A DNA stretch of 64,000 nucleotides from the NCBI GenBank assembly GCA_016712345.1, contig JADJRH010000011.1:4464001-4528000 (forward strand). Direction: 5' to 3'. Numbering within the stretch: the first letter of the stretch is position 1; the number at the start of each line of letters is the position of its first letter. Under the pieces are notes generated by a model. It saw nothing but the letters and a program-made list of their open reading frames with translations. It had not been told where the DNA came from and ran no database searches. This document shows, piece after piece, positions 18,202-27,036 of this stretch. The position numbers were made by a program, and so were the translations under genes. The stretch comes from Polyangiaceae bacterium. GTDB taxonomy: Bacteria; Myxococcota_A; Polyangia; Polyangiales; Polyangiaceae.

Positions 18202-18906
18202 ATGAGTCAAATGGTGGTGGTAACAGGGGCTGCCGGAGCGCTGGGTTCGGCAGTGAGTCGAGAGTTGGTGAGCCGCGGGTACAACGTGGCCGGGGTGGAC
18301 AGCGCGCGGGCAGAAAGCCGGTTAAACGCGCTCCAGGCCGAGGTTGGGAGGGCGTTTTGGGCGGTGGTGGCAGACCTTGGTACAATGGAAGGTTGGAAAA
18401 GCGTTTTTGAGCGCGTGCAGGGTGGTGGGGAGATTGTGGGGGCTGTTTTGACAGTGGGAGGTTGGGTGGGTGGAGCGCCGCTCACGAGCGAAGCGGAAGG
18501 CACATTTGAGAAAATGGTAAGCTCCAACCTGACGACCGTTCATCTGGCGTTGCGGTCGCTTTTGCCTGGGATGGTAGAGCGAAAACAGGGAAGCATCGTC
18601 GTGGTAGGTTCGAGGGCTGCTCCGCGCCCGTGGACAAGCGCCGGTGCGGCCAGTTATGCGGCTTCTAAAGCCGGGGCCGTGGCGCTTGGTGAAGCCGCGG
18701 CGGCCGAGGTGTTGGAAAGTGGGGTAAGAATCAATTCGATCTTACCATCCACAATGGATACACCGGCCAATCGCGCGGCCATGCCCGACGCCGATCCAAC
18801 CCGGTGGGTAAGTACAACGTCGGCGGCAAAAGTCATTGCGTTTTTGCTTTCAGACGATGCGAGCGCGATCAGCGGGGCACAAATTCCAGTGTATGGAAGG
18901 GCCTGA
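18202..18906 (+). CDS. Short-chain dehydrogenase/reductase
   Basis: The NAD(P)-binding motif TGAAGALG occurs near residue 8, and the catalytic Tyr and Lys are in SYAASKAGAV, with the catalytic Ser upstream in VVVGSRAAP. A closing segment ISGAQIPVYGRA is typical of classical SDRs. The NNAG motif is replaced by LTVGGWVGG. I chose the ATG at 18202 (234 residues); a TTG at 18151 would add 17 residues before the Rossmann fold. The substrate cannot be read. It runs in the same direction as the flippase 167 bp upstream. Confidence 0.83.
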   Translation: MSQMVVVTGAAGALGSAVSRELVSRGYNVAGVDSARAESRLNALQAEVGRAFWAVVADLGTMEGWKSVFERVQGGGEIVGAVLTVGGWVGGAPLTSEAEGTFEKMVSSNLTTVHLALRSLLPGMVERKQGSIVVVGSRAAPRPWTSAGAASYAASKAGAVALGEAAAAEVLESGVRINSILPSTMDTPANRAAMPDADPTRWVSTTSAAKVIAFLLSDDASAISGAQIPVYGRA

Positions 18907-19280
18907 AAGGCTGAAACGTCACGCAACGACCGGACGCGTTTTCGACCCCTGCGACGTCTCTTTACCACGGAGTTCCCCAGCGGCGCATGCGCCTCATTCG
19001 AACGGCGAGTAACTCGTTGCGGTTGAGTTGTCGATGCAGCAGAAAAGAGCCCGTTCTGGGAGGTCCGGCGACTTGAGATGTCCATCACGTCGCCATCCAC
19101 CGGTCTCGCCGGTCTCTCGTTTTCGTCGTGGCTGCGCTCGCCACAGAACTCCATCTGGAGAACCCGACGCGCCACGCTGTTCGCTTTTCCGCTTGGCGAC
19201 GGGCAAGGGTGTCCCAAACGTCTCGACAGGACTGGATCCGTGCCTTGCAGAACGTTCCGCTAAAGGGAAGTTACCTAGGA
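18907..19280. other. Gene-free part of a convergent gap
   Basis: Between the SDR stop and the interspersed repeat I see no reading frame with a recognisable protein. The DNA is GC-rich and unordered, and could be a decayed gene. No strong hairpin followed by a T-run marks a terminator for the SDR gene. Confidence 0.45.
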
Positions 19281-19445
19281 GGCACGGAGGACACGGAGGG
19301 TCACGGAGTTTTTTTGTTTCTTTGGCTGTTTTTTGTCTAGCTGATGCAAGCCGAGTGCAGCCTGAAATACAAAAAACTCCGTGGATCTCCCTGATCTCCG
19401 TGCCTCCGTGTTGAATACGACGTGTCAGGTGGCTGGACATTTCAG
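19281..19445 (-). repeat. 'cacggagg' interspersed repeat, copy 1
   Basis: A block of about 165 bp made of iterated CACGGAGG-type words at one end and the complementary CCTCCGTG words at the other, with T-rich and A-rich inner segments. It shares long identical stretches with a second copy at 39163-39373, which lies in the opposite orientation. The shared parts include ACACGTCGTATTCAACACGG and CCACGGAGTTTTTTGTATTT on the minus strand. The ends are imperfect inverted repeats of each other, so the transcript would fold. It lies between convergent genes. Repeats of this style, which translate as HGGTE-like frames, occur in many environmental bacteria; it has no transposase. Confidence 0.8.
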
Positions 19446-19469
19446 ACCATCGTGACGCGTCAGGTGAGG

Positions 19470-20342
19470 TCAGGTAAACGCCGCAATCAGCGACAAAACA
19501 GGCACGGCGGTGGGGGTTCCTGTTTGCCAGTCGGCAGGAGTATAGGCGGCGCCGCCGATGTCCAAGTGGACAAATGGGATGGTTTGACCTTTCAGACCTG
19601 AAGCGATGTCGAGAAAGGCGAATGGGAATTGGTGACCGCGCGGCGTCGCCACGGATGCGAGCCGGTTGGAACTCATCACATCTTCGGCGGCGGATTTGGG
19701 GGCCACAAAAGCGTAGTCCTCGCGACGGGGGCGACTGCGTTCCATGGGTTCACCCCAAAGTTCACCCTGACGGTCGAGAGCGTCGAGAAGGCCGGATTCA
19801 CGCGCGGCGAGGTTTCCGATATTGCCTGTATACGGCCCGAATGCGCGATATACGTGGCCCGTGAGTGTTGCAATGGAGATGATCGCGGGCTGCGGGGCGT
19901 TGCGGGCGAGGTCGTGAGCGCGGCTGAGCAGATCGGCGAGAACGAGGCGGCCTTCAGCGTCGGTATTTCCAATGCGTACACGTACGCCGGCGCGGCTCGG
20001 GATGATTTCGTCGCTGACAAAGCTCTCTTCGCCGATGCTGTTGCGCACCAAACCGAGGAGGCCGACCACTTCCACGCCGGGCATTTTGAGCGCTGCGGCT
20101 GCTCGAACAGCGCCCGCAACGGCGGCGGCGCCACCTTTGTCGCGTGACATACCGGCCATGGATCCGTCGGTTTTTACGTCGGCCCCGCCGGTGTCGTACG
20201 TGACACCTTTTCCAACGAGAATGACGGTGCGGTGGATGTCGCCCGGTGGACGGTACACAAGCTCCACAATGCACGGTTTGTGGCGTTCCACTGCTTGAGA
20301 AGCGCGCGCAACAGCGGCGAGCAAAGGGGTATGTGGACACAT
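19470..20342 (-). CDS. pepA: Leucyl aminopeptidase (M17), catalytic part of a frame-broken gene
   Basis: This frame holds the complete M17 catalytic domain: GKGVTYDTGGADVK with metal-binding Lys and Asp, then the family signature NTDAEGRLVLADLL, followed by the conserved ISIATLTGH. The last 60 residues (FAFLDIASGLKGQ, FVHLDIGGAAYT) are also typical. M17 enzymes are cytosolic two-metal hexamers that remove N-terminal residues from peptides. The start of this frame is artificial: the N-terminal domain lies in another frame upstream (next entry). Removing one base from the GGGG at 20326-20329 (CCCC in the gene) would restore a 509-residue protein, the normal family length. Confidence 0.85.
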   Translation of the reverse strand: MCPHTPLLAAVARASQAVERHKPCIVELVYRPPGDIHRTVILVGKGVTYDTGGADVKTDGSMAGMSRDKGGAAAVAGAVRAAAALKMPGVEVVGLLGLVRNSIGEESFVSDEIIPSRAGVRVRIGNTDAEGRLVLADLLSRAHDLARNAPQPAIISIATLTGHVYRAFGPYTGNIGNLAARESGLLDALDRQGELWGEPMERSRPRREDYAFVAPKSAAEDVMSSNRLASVATPRGHQFPFAFLDIASGLKGQTIPFVHLDIGGAAYTPADWQTGTPTAVPVLSLIAAFT

Positions 20343-21000
20343 CGTGGATGACGTTTACGGCAACGCCGGTGCCAGCAAATGTGTCCACACAGAGCGCTGC
20401 AATTTTTCGAGGCGCCATGCGCTCGGGCTCGGTGCCGGCGATATCGCGACTGAGCGATCGGCCGAGTTCAAGCGCGGTGATTCGGGCGGCGCGATCGTCG
20501 CCGAGTCCAACGACAGTGATGGTGTCGGCGGTGGGTTTGGCTTTGCCGGCTTCACGCGCTTCGAGGGGGCTCCATTGGCTTGCAAGTGCGGCAAGCGCAG
20601 CCACGTCGAGAGTTCGCGCAAAACGAGGCCCGGAAGGCTCGGTCACAACGAGGAGCGGACGGCGCGAACCGGCGTCGACGGCGCGCGAAACCGCAACGGA
20701 AACAGCTTCGGCAATGGCGCGAACGTCGTCGATATCGTCGCTGAGCGGCCCGAGCGCGGTCATCACCACGCGGCGTCCGGGAGCCGGCGACCACGGCAAG
20801 ATCGCAGCGGGTTTGCCACCGCGCAAAAACGCAGCGTCGGCGCGACCGAGAGCATCCATCGCGGAGGCGGCAACGGGTCCGATCTGAGCAGTGCGATCTG
20901 CGAGCGGTGCGTGCGCGACAACCACGAGAGCATCGTGATCGGTGTGCGAAAGGTCGGGCGCGGCGAGAACTTCAGGGGCGGCGGAGCGGAGAAGCGTCAT
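19954..21000 (-). CDS. Leucyl aminopeptidase (M17), N-terminal part of a frame-broken gene
   Basis: The first about 225 residues (MTLLRSAAPEVLAAPDLSH, then AAFLRGGKPAAILPW, ELGRSLSRDIAGTEPERM, VNVIHDVSTYP) form the Rossmann-like N-terminal domain of M17 aminopeptidases, including the linker that leads into the catalytic domain. After about 20330 the frame becomes Arg/His-rich and has no similarity to the family, so real homology ends there. The gene start is the ATG at 21000. It diverges from the lipoprotein at 21063, leaving only about 60 bp for both promoters. Confidence 0.8.
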   Translation of the reverse strand: MTLLRSAAPEVLAAPDLSHTDHDALVVVAHAPLADRTAQIGPVAASAMDALGRADAAFLRGGKPAAILPWSPAPGRRVVMTALGPLSDDIDDVRAIAEAVSVAVSRAVDAGSRRPLLVVTEPSGPRFARTLDVAALAALASQWSPLEAREAGKAKPTADTITVVGLGDDRAARITALELGRSLSRDIAGTEPERMAPRKIAALCVDTFAGTGVAVNVIHDVSTYPFARRCCARFSSSGTPQTVHCGACVPSTGRHPPHRHSRWKRCHVRHRRGRRKNRRIHGRYVTRQRWRRRRCGRCSSSRSAQNARRGSGRPPRFGAQQHRRRELCQRRNHPEPRRRTCTHWKYRR

Positions 21001-21062
21001 TTCGGTCGCGAGGATAGCGACAGATGCTTTCGCTCGCGAAGGGACGGTGAAAAGATCGCCCG

Positions 21063-22997
21063 ATGCGCAAAATTGTCTTGTTTTCTTGGGTAGCGACCGC
21101 GGCGGGGTTGTTCGTTACAGCGTGTGACGGATCGAGCACAGGCAGCGCGGGCGCGGCGGGAAGCACGTCTTCGAACGCCGGTTCAGGCGGAGAAAACGGC
21201 GGTTCGGGTGGCACGGGAGCATCGGCTGCGGGCAGCGGCGGATCGACCGGTGGAACGAGCAGCGGAGGAACAACGGCCAGCAGCGGCGGGAGCACCGCAA
21301 CGAGCATGGGCGAGTGTACAAAAGGTGAAAAAGAGGCTTGTTACACAGGCCCAAACGGCACCGAAGGAGTGGGCATTTGCAAGCCGGGTGAGCGCACGTG
21401 CAAAACCGACGGCACGTGGGGTTTGTGTTTGGGCGAAGTGACGCCACTTTCAGAAAGTTGCAACACACCGGGCGACGACGACTGCGACGGCCTTGTGAAC
21501 GAAGACGGCGATGGGTGCGTGTGTACACCTTGGACGATGAGCGCTTGTTACACCGGGCCGATGGGTACACAAGACGTGGGCGTCTGCAAAGGTGGCATGG
21601 CGCTCTGCAATCCCGACGGTTTGGGCTTTGGAGCGTGTGAAGGACAGATCGTTCCGGTGTTTGAAAACTGCCTCGCTCCGGCCGACGAAAACTGCGATGG
21701 CACGGCGACGGCCTGCACAGGGGATGACTTGTTTCACAAGCGTTTCGGCGACGCCGGCGCGCAACAAGCGGCGGGTGTTGCGTCGTCGAACGGCGGCGGT
21801 GCGGTGATCGCGGGTGCGTTTGCCGGCACGGTGGACTTCGGCGGCGGCGGGCTTGTGAGCGCGGGTGGCAACGACGCGTTTGTGGCGAGCTACGACTATC
21901 TGGGTGCGCACGTGTGGAGCAAACGCTTCGGCGACACGGTGGCGCAGGCGAGCACGAGCGTCACTGTGGATGCGGACGGCAACGTGATTGTGGTGGGCGA
22001 CTACGCGGGCAAGGTGGATCTCGGCGCGGGGATGATCACAAGCGCGGGGCTCACCGATATTTTTGTGGCGAAGTACACATCGGCGGGAGCGCTCGTGTGG
22101 GCAAAGTCATTCGGCGATACCAAGGCGCAAAACGTGCCAGACGTGGCCGTTGACGCGAATGGCCGCGTTGGAATTGTGGGCACTTTTGCAGGCGATTTGG
22201 CGTTTGGCGGCGATTTGCTCACAAGCGCGGGTGGCACTGACATTTTTGTGGCGGTGTTCGACAAAGACGGCACGCACGTGTGGAGCAAACGCTTCGGCGA
22301 TGCGGCGGCGCAGGTTGGAAAATCGATCGGCTTTGGCCCCGCGGGTGAAACGGTGATCGCGGGCGACAACTCGGGAGCGATCGATTTCGGCGGCGGTGCG
22401 CTCACAACGGCGGGCGCGGCGGACGTTGTGCTCGCGTCGTTTGATGCGAACGGCACCGCACTTTGGTCAAAACAATTTGGAAACAACGTGGCCCAGGTGG
22501 CCAACGCCGTCGACGTGGATTCGGTGGGCAATGTGGCTCTTGCGGCTTCGTTTGCCGGCAAAATCAACTTCGGTGGAGGTGACCTCACAAGCGCGGGTGG
22601 GAATGACATTGCCGTTGCCAAGTTCACGAGCGGCGGCATGGTGCTGTGGGCCAAACGTTTTGGAGCGAACGGCGCAGACAACGCGCGCGGCGTTGCGTTT
22701 GATCCGTTCGGCGCGGTGCTGATGACAGGTGATTTCACGGGCAGCGTCGATTTCGGCGGCGGCGCTCTCGCAAGCGCGGGTGGCACCGACATTGTCGTCG
22801 CCAAATACGACGCTCTCAGCGCGCACGTGTGGAGCAAACGAGCGGGTGACGCGGGCGCTCAAGTGGCTGCGGCGATCGACGCGGACGCAACCGGCGTTGT
22901 GATCACGGGCACGTTCGCGGGCACCGTCAACTTCGGCGGCGGCGCGCTGACGAGCGCGGGAGGCAACGACGTTTTCCTAGTGAAACTGGCTCAATAA
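21063..22997 (+). CDS. Lipoprotein with MopE-like motif and tandem propeller-type repeats
   Basis: The 644-residue product starts with a lipoprotein signal (lipobox FVTAC near residue 21) and a Gly/Ser/Ala linker. Two Cys-rich units with YTGPNGTEGVG/YTGPMGTQDVG follow, one with the motif CNTPGDDDCDGLVNEDGDGC, which matches the putative metal-binding motif of MopE-like proteins. From about residue 230 there are about seven repeats of roughly 55-60 residues built on VWSKRFGDxxAQ, VDADGNVIVVGDYAG, FGGGxLTSAGGxD and VAKYD. These resemble SBBP-type beta-propeller repeats. It is probably surface exposed; its role is unknown. The gene is followed by the 38-bp repeat array. Confidence 0.82.
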   Translation: MRKIVLFSWVATAAGLFVTACDGSSTGSAGAAGSTSSNAGSGGENGGSGGTGASAAGSGGSTGGTSSGGTTASSGGSTATSMGECTKGEKEACYTGPNGTEGVGICKPGERTCKTDGTWGLCLGEVTPLSESCNTPGDDDCDGLVNEDGDGCVCTPWTMSACYTGPMGTQDVGVCKGGMALCNPDGLGFGACEGQIVPVFENCLAPADENCDGTATACTGDDLFHKRFGDAGAQQAAGVASSNGGGAVIAGAFAGTVDFGGGGLVSAGGNDAFVASYDYLGAHVWSKRFGDTVAQASTSVTVDADGNVIVVGDYAGKVDLGAGMITSAGLTDIFVAKYTSAGALVWAKSFGDTKAQNVPDVAVDANGRVGIVGTFAGDLAFGGDLLTSAGGTDIFVAVFDKDGTHVWSKRFGDAAAQVGKSIGFGPAGETVIAGDNSGAIDFGGGALTTAGAADVVLASFDANGTALWSKQFGNNVAQVANAVDVDSVGNVALAASFAGKINFGGGDLTSAGGNDIAVAKFTSGGMVLWAKRFGANGADNARGVAFDPFGAVLMTGDFTGSVDFGGGALASAGGTDIVVAKYDALSAHVWSKRAGDAGAQVAAAIDADATGVVITGTFAGTVNFGGGALTSAGGNDVFLVKLAQ

Positions 22998-23008
22998 CGC
23001 CGCAGACA

Positions 23009-23175
23009 ATTGCGTACACATGCTAACAAGCACGCGCGCGTACGCATTTGCGTACACACTTTAACGACCACGCGAGCGTACGCATTTGTGTACACACTTT
23101 AACGACCACGCGAGCGTACGCATTTGCGTACACATCTTAGCGACCACGCGCGTGTACGCATTTGTGTACACGCGT
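23009..23175. repeat. 38-bp tandem repeat array of GYGTACRC palindromes
   Basis: Units start at 23009 (37 bp), 23046, 23084 and 23122 (38 bp each), with a partial fifth unit from 23160 that runs to the stop of the convergent MerR gene. Units 2 and 3 differ at one position. Each unit carries one copy near its start of GCGTACAC or GTGTACAC and ends in GCGTACGC or GTGTACGC, so the array presents pairs of YGTACR palindromes separated by ATTT. It fills the whole gap between two convergent genes. No spacers vary between identical repeats, so it is not CRISPR. It could act as a bidirectional terminator or a protein-binding array. Confidence 0.9.
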
Positions 23176-24842
23176 TACTTGTGCAGATCGCTCCGAACGA
23201 GCAACTCTTCACGCACCGCGTCGCCGATCGGTCCCTCAGGATCCACCGCCGCGGCAAGCTCCAACACCGCACGCGCCCGCCGAACATCCCCCACAGACGC
23301 GTAGTACCGACCGAGTGAAAGCCGCGCGTTTGCCGCGATGCGCGCTCGACACGCCGGCTCCACCTGTGGCGCCGCTTCACATTCGGGAGGGGGTGGCCAT
23401 GTACCGCGCGCCGCCGACGAAGCCACACCGCTCATCGCTCTTCCAAGCCGTGCCGTGTCGGTGAGCGCCGCCAGCGGATCGGCTTCTTCACCCACCAACG
23501 CCAGCGCTCTCGTGAGCAGCTCCACACCGCGCCGGTGCCTACCGATCACCGCGGGCATCGCGATCTCCACGCGGCCTCGATAAAAACACCCGAGTGCGCG
23601 CGCCATCAAATCGGGGTCGCTCTCGGGATCGGCTTTCACCAAACGGTGCATCGCCGGCACACTTCGCTCCAAAAGCCCCGAACTCGCATCGTGACGCCGG
23701 AGGCCGCGCACCACGCTCGCCTCGCCGAGCAGAATCTGTCCGAGCGCAAAATCGGGCGCAGCGTCCACAGCGCGTTCAAAGGCGCGAAGCCCCTGCAAAC
23801 TCCGAGCGCTTTCGTAACTTCCCCACGCGATCAACACCTCCGCGCGCGGCGATGCCGAGGCCGCCACCTCGGGAGGCAGGGCCGACAATTCGGACACAGC
23901 GCCGCACGCAAACAGATGCCACACGAAAGCGTCGGTCGCCTGCGTTGTGATCGGCTGCTCTGAGAGCGCTGCACGCAACTCCGCACGCCGCTCAAACGTG
24001 CCCAGTTCGCGCTCCACTTTGACCGAAAGAGGCACCGTCGCCGCGCGCGCCACCGCGAACGCTCCGTGCTGCATCGCCGCGACAAGCTCCTCAACAATGC
24101 GTCGCAGCATCAAGTCGCGGTACGCACCGATAAACCGCGCCACCAAACCTCGCCCACCGCGCAGCGATCCGATGGTGCGTGCAATGTCCGCTGTTTCGAG
24201 AACCGTTCCAAAAAACAGCTCGGCTTCGCGCATGACAAACGCCGTTTGATCCTGCGCCACCAATTCTAAATTTTTTAATGTGTACTCACGCGACGCGGGG
24301 TCGAGCGTCATTGCCTCTTCGACAATCGTCACCAACCGTCGCTCCGCTGGATCGGCGAATGTGGCCGGCGACGCCGCATCACGCGGGCCCAAAAGCCCTC
24401 GGCGCAACGTTTCTTCAATGGCTTCTTCGCTCGGCTTGCGGCTGCCTTCTTCGCGCGAAACCAGGTGCATCACCGACGCGAGCGTGTCCACATCGCGCTC
24501 CACCGCGGCGGGTGAATCGAGCAACCTGCGAATGACTGCGAGCGGCAAATATTTTTCTTCGCGCAACGTGCGAATGAGCTTCAACCGCGAAAGGTGCTCT
24601 TCGTCGTAATACGCCACCGTTCGGCCGGCTTTTCGCGGCCTCGGCAACAAGCCCTCGCGCAGATAAAAATGGATCGTCTCGCGCGAAACCCCGCTGCGCA
24701 GGGCCAACTCCGCCATGCGCATCCCACCTTCGGGCGGTTTGGCTGTTTTTCGCTTCGCTCCCGGTTTGGGCGCCGACGTCGCGGCAGCACCGTCCTGCAA
24801 CGGCTCGGACGGCTTGTCCTCCCGGGGAGGCGGCGTGCTCAT
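23175..24842 (-). CDS. MerR-family regulator with long TPR-like C-terminal part
   Basis: From the ATG at 24842 the protein is 555 residues. Residues about 41-110 are a MerR helix-turn-helix with wing: MRMAELALRSGVSRETIHFY, LLPRPRKAGR, VAYYDEEHLSRLKLIRTLRE. Typical MerR proteins are 120-280 residues; here about 430 residues of Ala/Arg/Leu-rich helical sequence follow, with TPR-like spacing near the end (LSLGRYYASVGDVRRARAVL). The N-terminal 40 residues are Pro/Lys-rich and disordered. It is likely a DNA-binding regulator whose C-terminal part mediates protein contacts. Its stop abuts the 38-bp array. Start choice: a longer frame exists but reads Arg-rich, non-coding-like sequence. Confidence 0.82.
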   Translation of the reverse strand: MSTPPPREDKPSEPLQDGAAATSAPKPGAKRKTAKPPEGGMRMAELALRSGVSRETIHFYLREGLLPRPRKAGRTVAYYDEEHLSRLKLIRTLREEKYLPLAVIRRLLDSPAAVERDVDTLASVMHLVSREEGSRKPSEEAIEETLRRGLLGPRDAASPATFADPAERRLVTIVEEAMTLDPASREYTLKNLELVAQDQTAFVMREAELFFGTVLETADIARTIGSLRGGRGLVARFIGAYRDLMLRRIVEELVAAMQHGAFAVARAATVPLSVKVERELGTFERRAELRAALSEQPITTQATDAFVWHLFACGAVSELSALPPEVAASASPRAEVLIAWGSYESARSLQGLRAFERAVDAAPDFALGQILLGEASVVRGLRRHDASSGLLERSVPAMHRLVKADPESDPDLMARALGCFYRGRVEIAMPAVIGRHRRGVELLTRALALVGEEADPLAALTDTARLGRAMSGVASSAARGTWPPPPECEAAPQVEPACRARIAANARLSLGRYYASVGDVRRARAVLELAAAVDPEGPIGDAVREELLVRSDLHK

Positions 24843-25152
24843 GGCGGCGCATGCTACTCGAAAAAAAGCGCTCGCCAGTGTCGCCGCTTCGGGCGCAGCT
24901 GCCCCCCGGGGCGCGCGCAGTTTTGACGTGCGCCGCGGCGGCCAAATCGCAACACCGAAACTCGGGCGAACCGACCCGACGAGCCGCGCGCGCCGCCCCC
25001 CCAATTGCGGTGCTCACGCCCCGCAAGGGGGGGCCCGCCGAAGTGACAGCGTGAACGTGAGTGACCGTTGGGCGCGCAGCCGCTTATCGAAGCGCACGGT
25101 ATCGATCGCCGATCTGTGGCCGCTCCGCGTCCCCCGTGCTGTAATTTCAGCG
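24843..25152. other. 310-bp divergent intergenic region
   Basis: This gap separates the divergent MerR gene and the AMIN-like exported protein gene, so it holds both promoters and is the likely site of MerR self-regulation. The DNA has several G/C homopolymers (for example C7 near 24993 and G7 near 25027). I do not see a clear MerR operator with the usual 19-20-bp spacing, nor a reliable -10 box. Confidence 0.4.
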
Positions 25153-25854
25153 ATGCGTTTCCACCTGCTTTTCGCCGGGTGTTTGGCCGCTGTTGTGGCC
25201 GCAATTCCGTTGCACTCGCTGGCCCAGCAGCCGCCGGCGGGCACCGCCACAGCGGTGACAACCGCAACGCCGCCCGCTGCTCCGCAGACGCCTCCGCCCG
25301 CCGCCGCGGCCAAACCCGCCGTCGCGGCCACGCCGGTTGCGAAGCCCACAAAGGCCGCGCAGAAGGTGGCAAACGCGGTCACCAAGAAAAAGAAAAAGGC
25401 GAAAGACGGACCGATCACCGGGCCGATCGCAACGTACCCGGGTTTCAGAATGCTCGACGGCGGCGGATCGCGCGTGCTCGTTACGCTCAGCAAAAAAGTG
25501 ACAATCGCTGAAATCAAAGGGCAGGGAAAAATCACGTACCGCATTCAGGGGGTGCAGGTACCCACGCGAACGAATCGTCTGCCGCTGCTCACAACATTTT
25601 TCTCAACACCCGTACAACGCGCTGAACTCGTCGCCCACGACGAGGACGTTGACTTGGTGATCGAACTTCGAACGCCGGCAACACCGACCTACCGCATCAT
25701 CGACACCGACAAAGGTGCGGAGCTTCAAGTCGACTTTCCAAAGGTTGAAGCCGACGCGACGGAGACCAAGTCTGAGACGGAGCAACCGGCCTCGAAGACG
25801 GCTCCACCGAGCACGTCGAAGGCTCTCGATTCAAAGTCCCAAACCGCGTACTAG
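25153..25854 (+). CDS. Exported AMIN-like protein, unknown function
   Basis: The ATG at 25153 opens a signal peptide (MRFHLLFAGCLAAVVAAIPL, cleavage near SLAQ). A Pro/Ala/Thr linker and a KKKKK cluster lead to a compact domain of about 100 residues (GFRMLDGGGSRVLVTLSKKV, YRIQGVQVPTRTNRLPL, LVIELRTPATPTYRI, GAELQVDFP). The alternating strands and the VLVTLSKKV...YRIQ layout resemble the AMIN domain, which binds peptidoglycan or anchors envelope machines; this is a tentative comparison. The C-terminal 35 residues are disordered. The protein should be periplasmic. Confidence 0.68.
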   Translation: MRFHLLFAGCLAAVVAAIPLHSLAQQPPAGTATAVTTATPPAAPQTPPPAAAAKPAVAATPVAKPTKAAQKVANAVTKKKKKAKDGPITGPIATYPGFRMLDGGGSRVLVTLSKKVTIAEIKGQGKITYRIQGVQVPTRTNRLPLLTTFFSTPVQRAELVAHDEDVDLVIELRTPATPTYRIIDTDKGAELQVDFPKVEADATETKSETEQPASKTAPPSTSKALDSKSQTAY

Positions 25855-25863
25855 CGTCGCGCG

Positions 25864-27036
25864 GTGGCGGACGAACGAAAAAGCTCTGTCATGGATTCGC
25901 AGCCGGCCGCCGCGCGCGCGTTGGCCGACGCTGCGGACGCCGACGCGACGATCTTGGTCGCCGACGACGATCGCAACGCGCGCGAACACCTCGCCGCGTT
26001 GCTCCGATCGCAGGGCTACCAAGTGGAGGTGTGTGAAGACGGACAAGAGGCGTTGAGTCGCGTCACGATGGGCGGCATCGATCTTGTGCTCCTCGACGCC
26101 GTGATGCCGCGCCTTTCGGGCAGCGACACCTGCCGTCTCCTCAAGAGCCTTTCGGGCACAACGTTTCTGCCTGTGATGTTCGTCACGTCGCGAAGCGACC
26201 CCGCGAGCCGAGTCGAAGGGCTGCGCCTCGGCGCCGATGACTACCTCGGCAAGCCGTTCGACAACGAGGAGCTGCTTGCCCGCGTGGACGCGCTGCTTCG
26301 CATCAAGCGCCTCGTGGCAACGGTCGCCGAGGAACGCGATCGCCTTCAGCGGCGCACCGTGCACGATGAATTGACCGGATTGCCCAACCGCCGACTCTTC
26401 GAAATGCGCCTCGTTGAAGAGCGCAAACGCGCCGAGCGGTACCACGAGCCGTTCGCGTGTCTCGTTCTTTCGATCGTTGTCGGCAACGGCGCGCGCGATC
26501 TCATCGCGGGTGGCAACGCCGAACGCGTCGTCACGCGCGCCGCCGCTGCGATGAAGCGAAGTGTGCGTGAAGGGGATGTGGTGGCTCGCATCGCTTCCAC
26601 AACGCTCGCGGCGATACTCACGCATACCCATTTCGCGGGGACACTCTCAGCCTCCGAGCGAATTTTTCGAGACGTCTCGGGTGCAATCGCCGACCCGGCT
26701 GTCGTGATCGGCATCGGCGCTTCGCTTTTCCCATCGCGTGACGCGCGCACCGCGGAGTCGTTGCTGCTCGCGGCGCAGTCGGCGCTCGACGAATGTTGGG
26801 AGCGGGGCGGCGGGCAAATCTGCATTTTGCAGCAGCGCAAATACCTCTACACGCCCGGCACGGCGCCCCGTTCCGAACGTCCGCCGCCTTCCACGCGCGC
26901 CATTGCGAGCGAGCCGCCTCCCTCGGTACGCCGCGGGCCGAGCGAACCGCCTCCCTCGGTGCGCCGCGGGCCGAGTGAGCCGCCGCTTCGAAGCGAAAGC
27001 ACAGCGCCGCGCGACAACGGAGATCGCAAAGGCTGA
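25864..27036 (+). CDS. Receiver protein with degenerate GGDEF domain
   Basis: The receiver domain is intact: DDD at 34-36, phosphoacceptor Asp78, Thr108 and Lys130. A coiled linker leads into a diguanylate-cyclase fold announced by HDELTGLPNRRLFEMRL near 173-189, but the active-site GGDEF motif is replaced by ARIASTTLAA, so c-di-GMP synthesis is very unlikely. The C-terminus has three near-copies of SEPPPSVRRGP, encoded by a tandem DNA repeat at about 26910-26990. The start may be the GTG at 25864 or the ATG at 25894. The TGA overlaps the next ATG by one base (TGATG), so the two regulators are translationally coupled. Confidence 0.8.
   Translation: MADERKSSVMDSQPAAARALADAADADATILVADDDRNAREHLAALLRSQGYQVEVCEDGQEALSRVTMGGIDLVLLDAVMPRLSGSDTCRLLKSLSGTTFLPVMFVTSRSDPASRVEGLRLGADDYLGKPFDNEELLARVDALLRIKRLVATVAEERDRLQRRTVHDELTGLPNRRLFEMRLVEERKRAERYHEPFACLVLSIVVGNGARDLIAGGNAERVVTRAAAAMKRSVREGDVVARIASTTLAAILTHTHFAGTLSASERIFRDVSGAIADPAVVIGIGASLFPSRDARTAESLLLAAQSALDECWERGGGQICILQQRKYLYTPGTAPRSERPPPSTRAIASEPPPSVRRGPSEPPPSVRRGPSEPPLRSESTAPRDNGDRKG

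Noticed and set aside
23009..23175. CRISPR array
   Set aside because: The 38-bp units are contiguous and nearly identical throughout; there are no variable spacers and no cas genes in the window.
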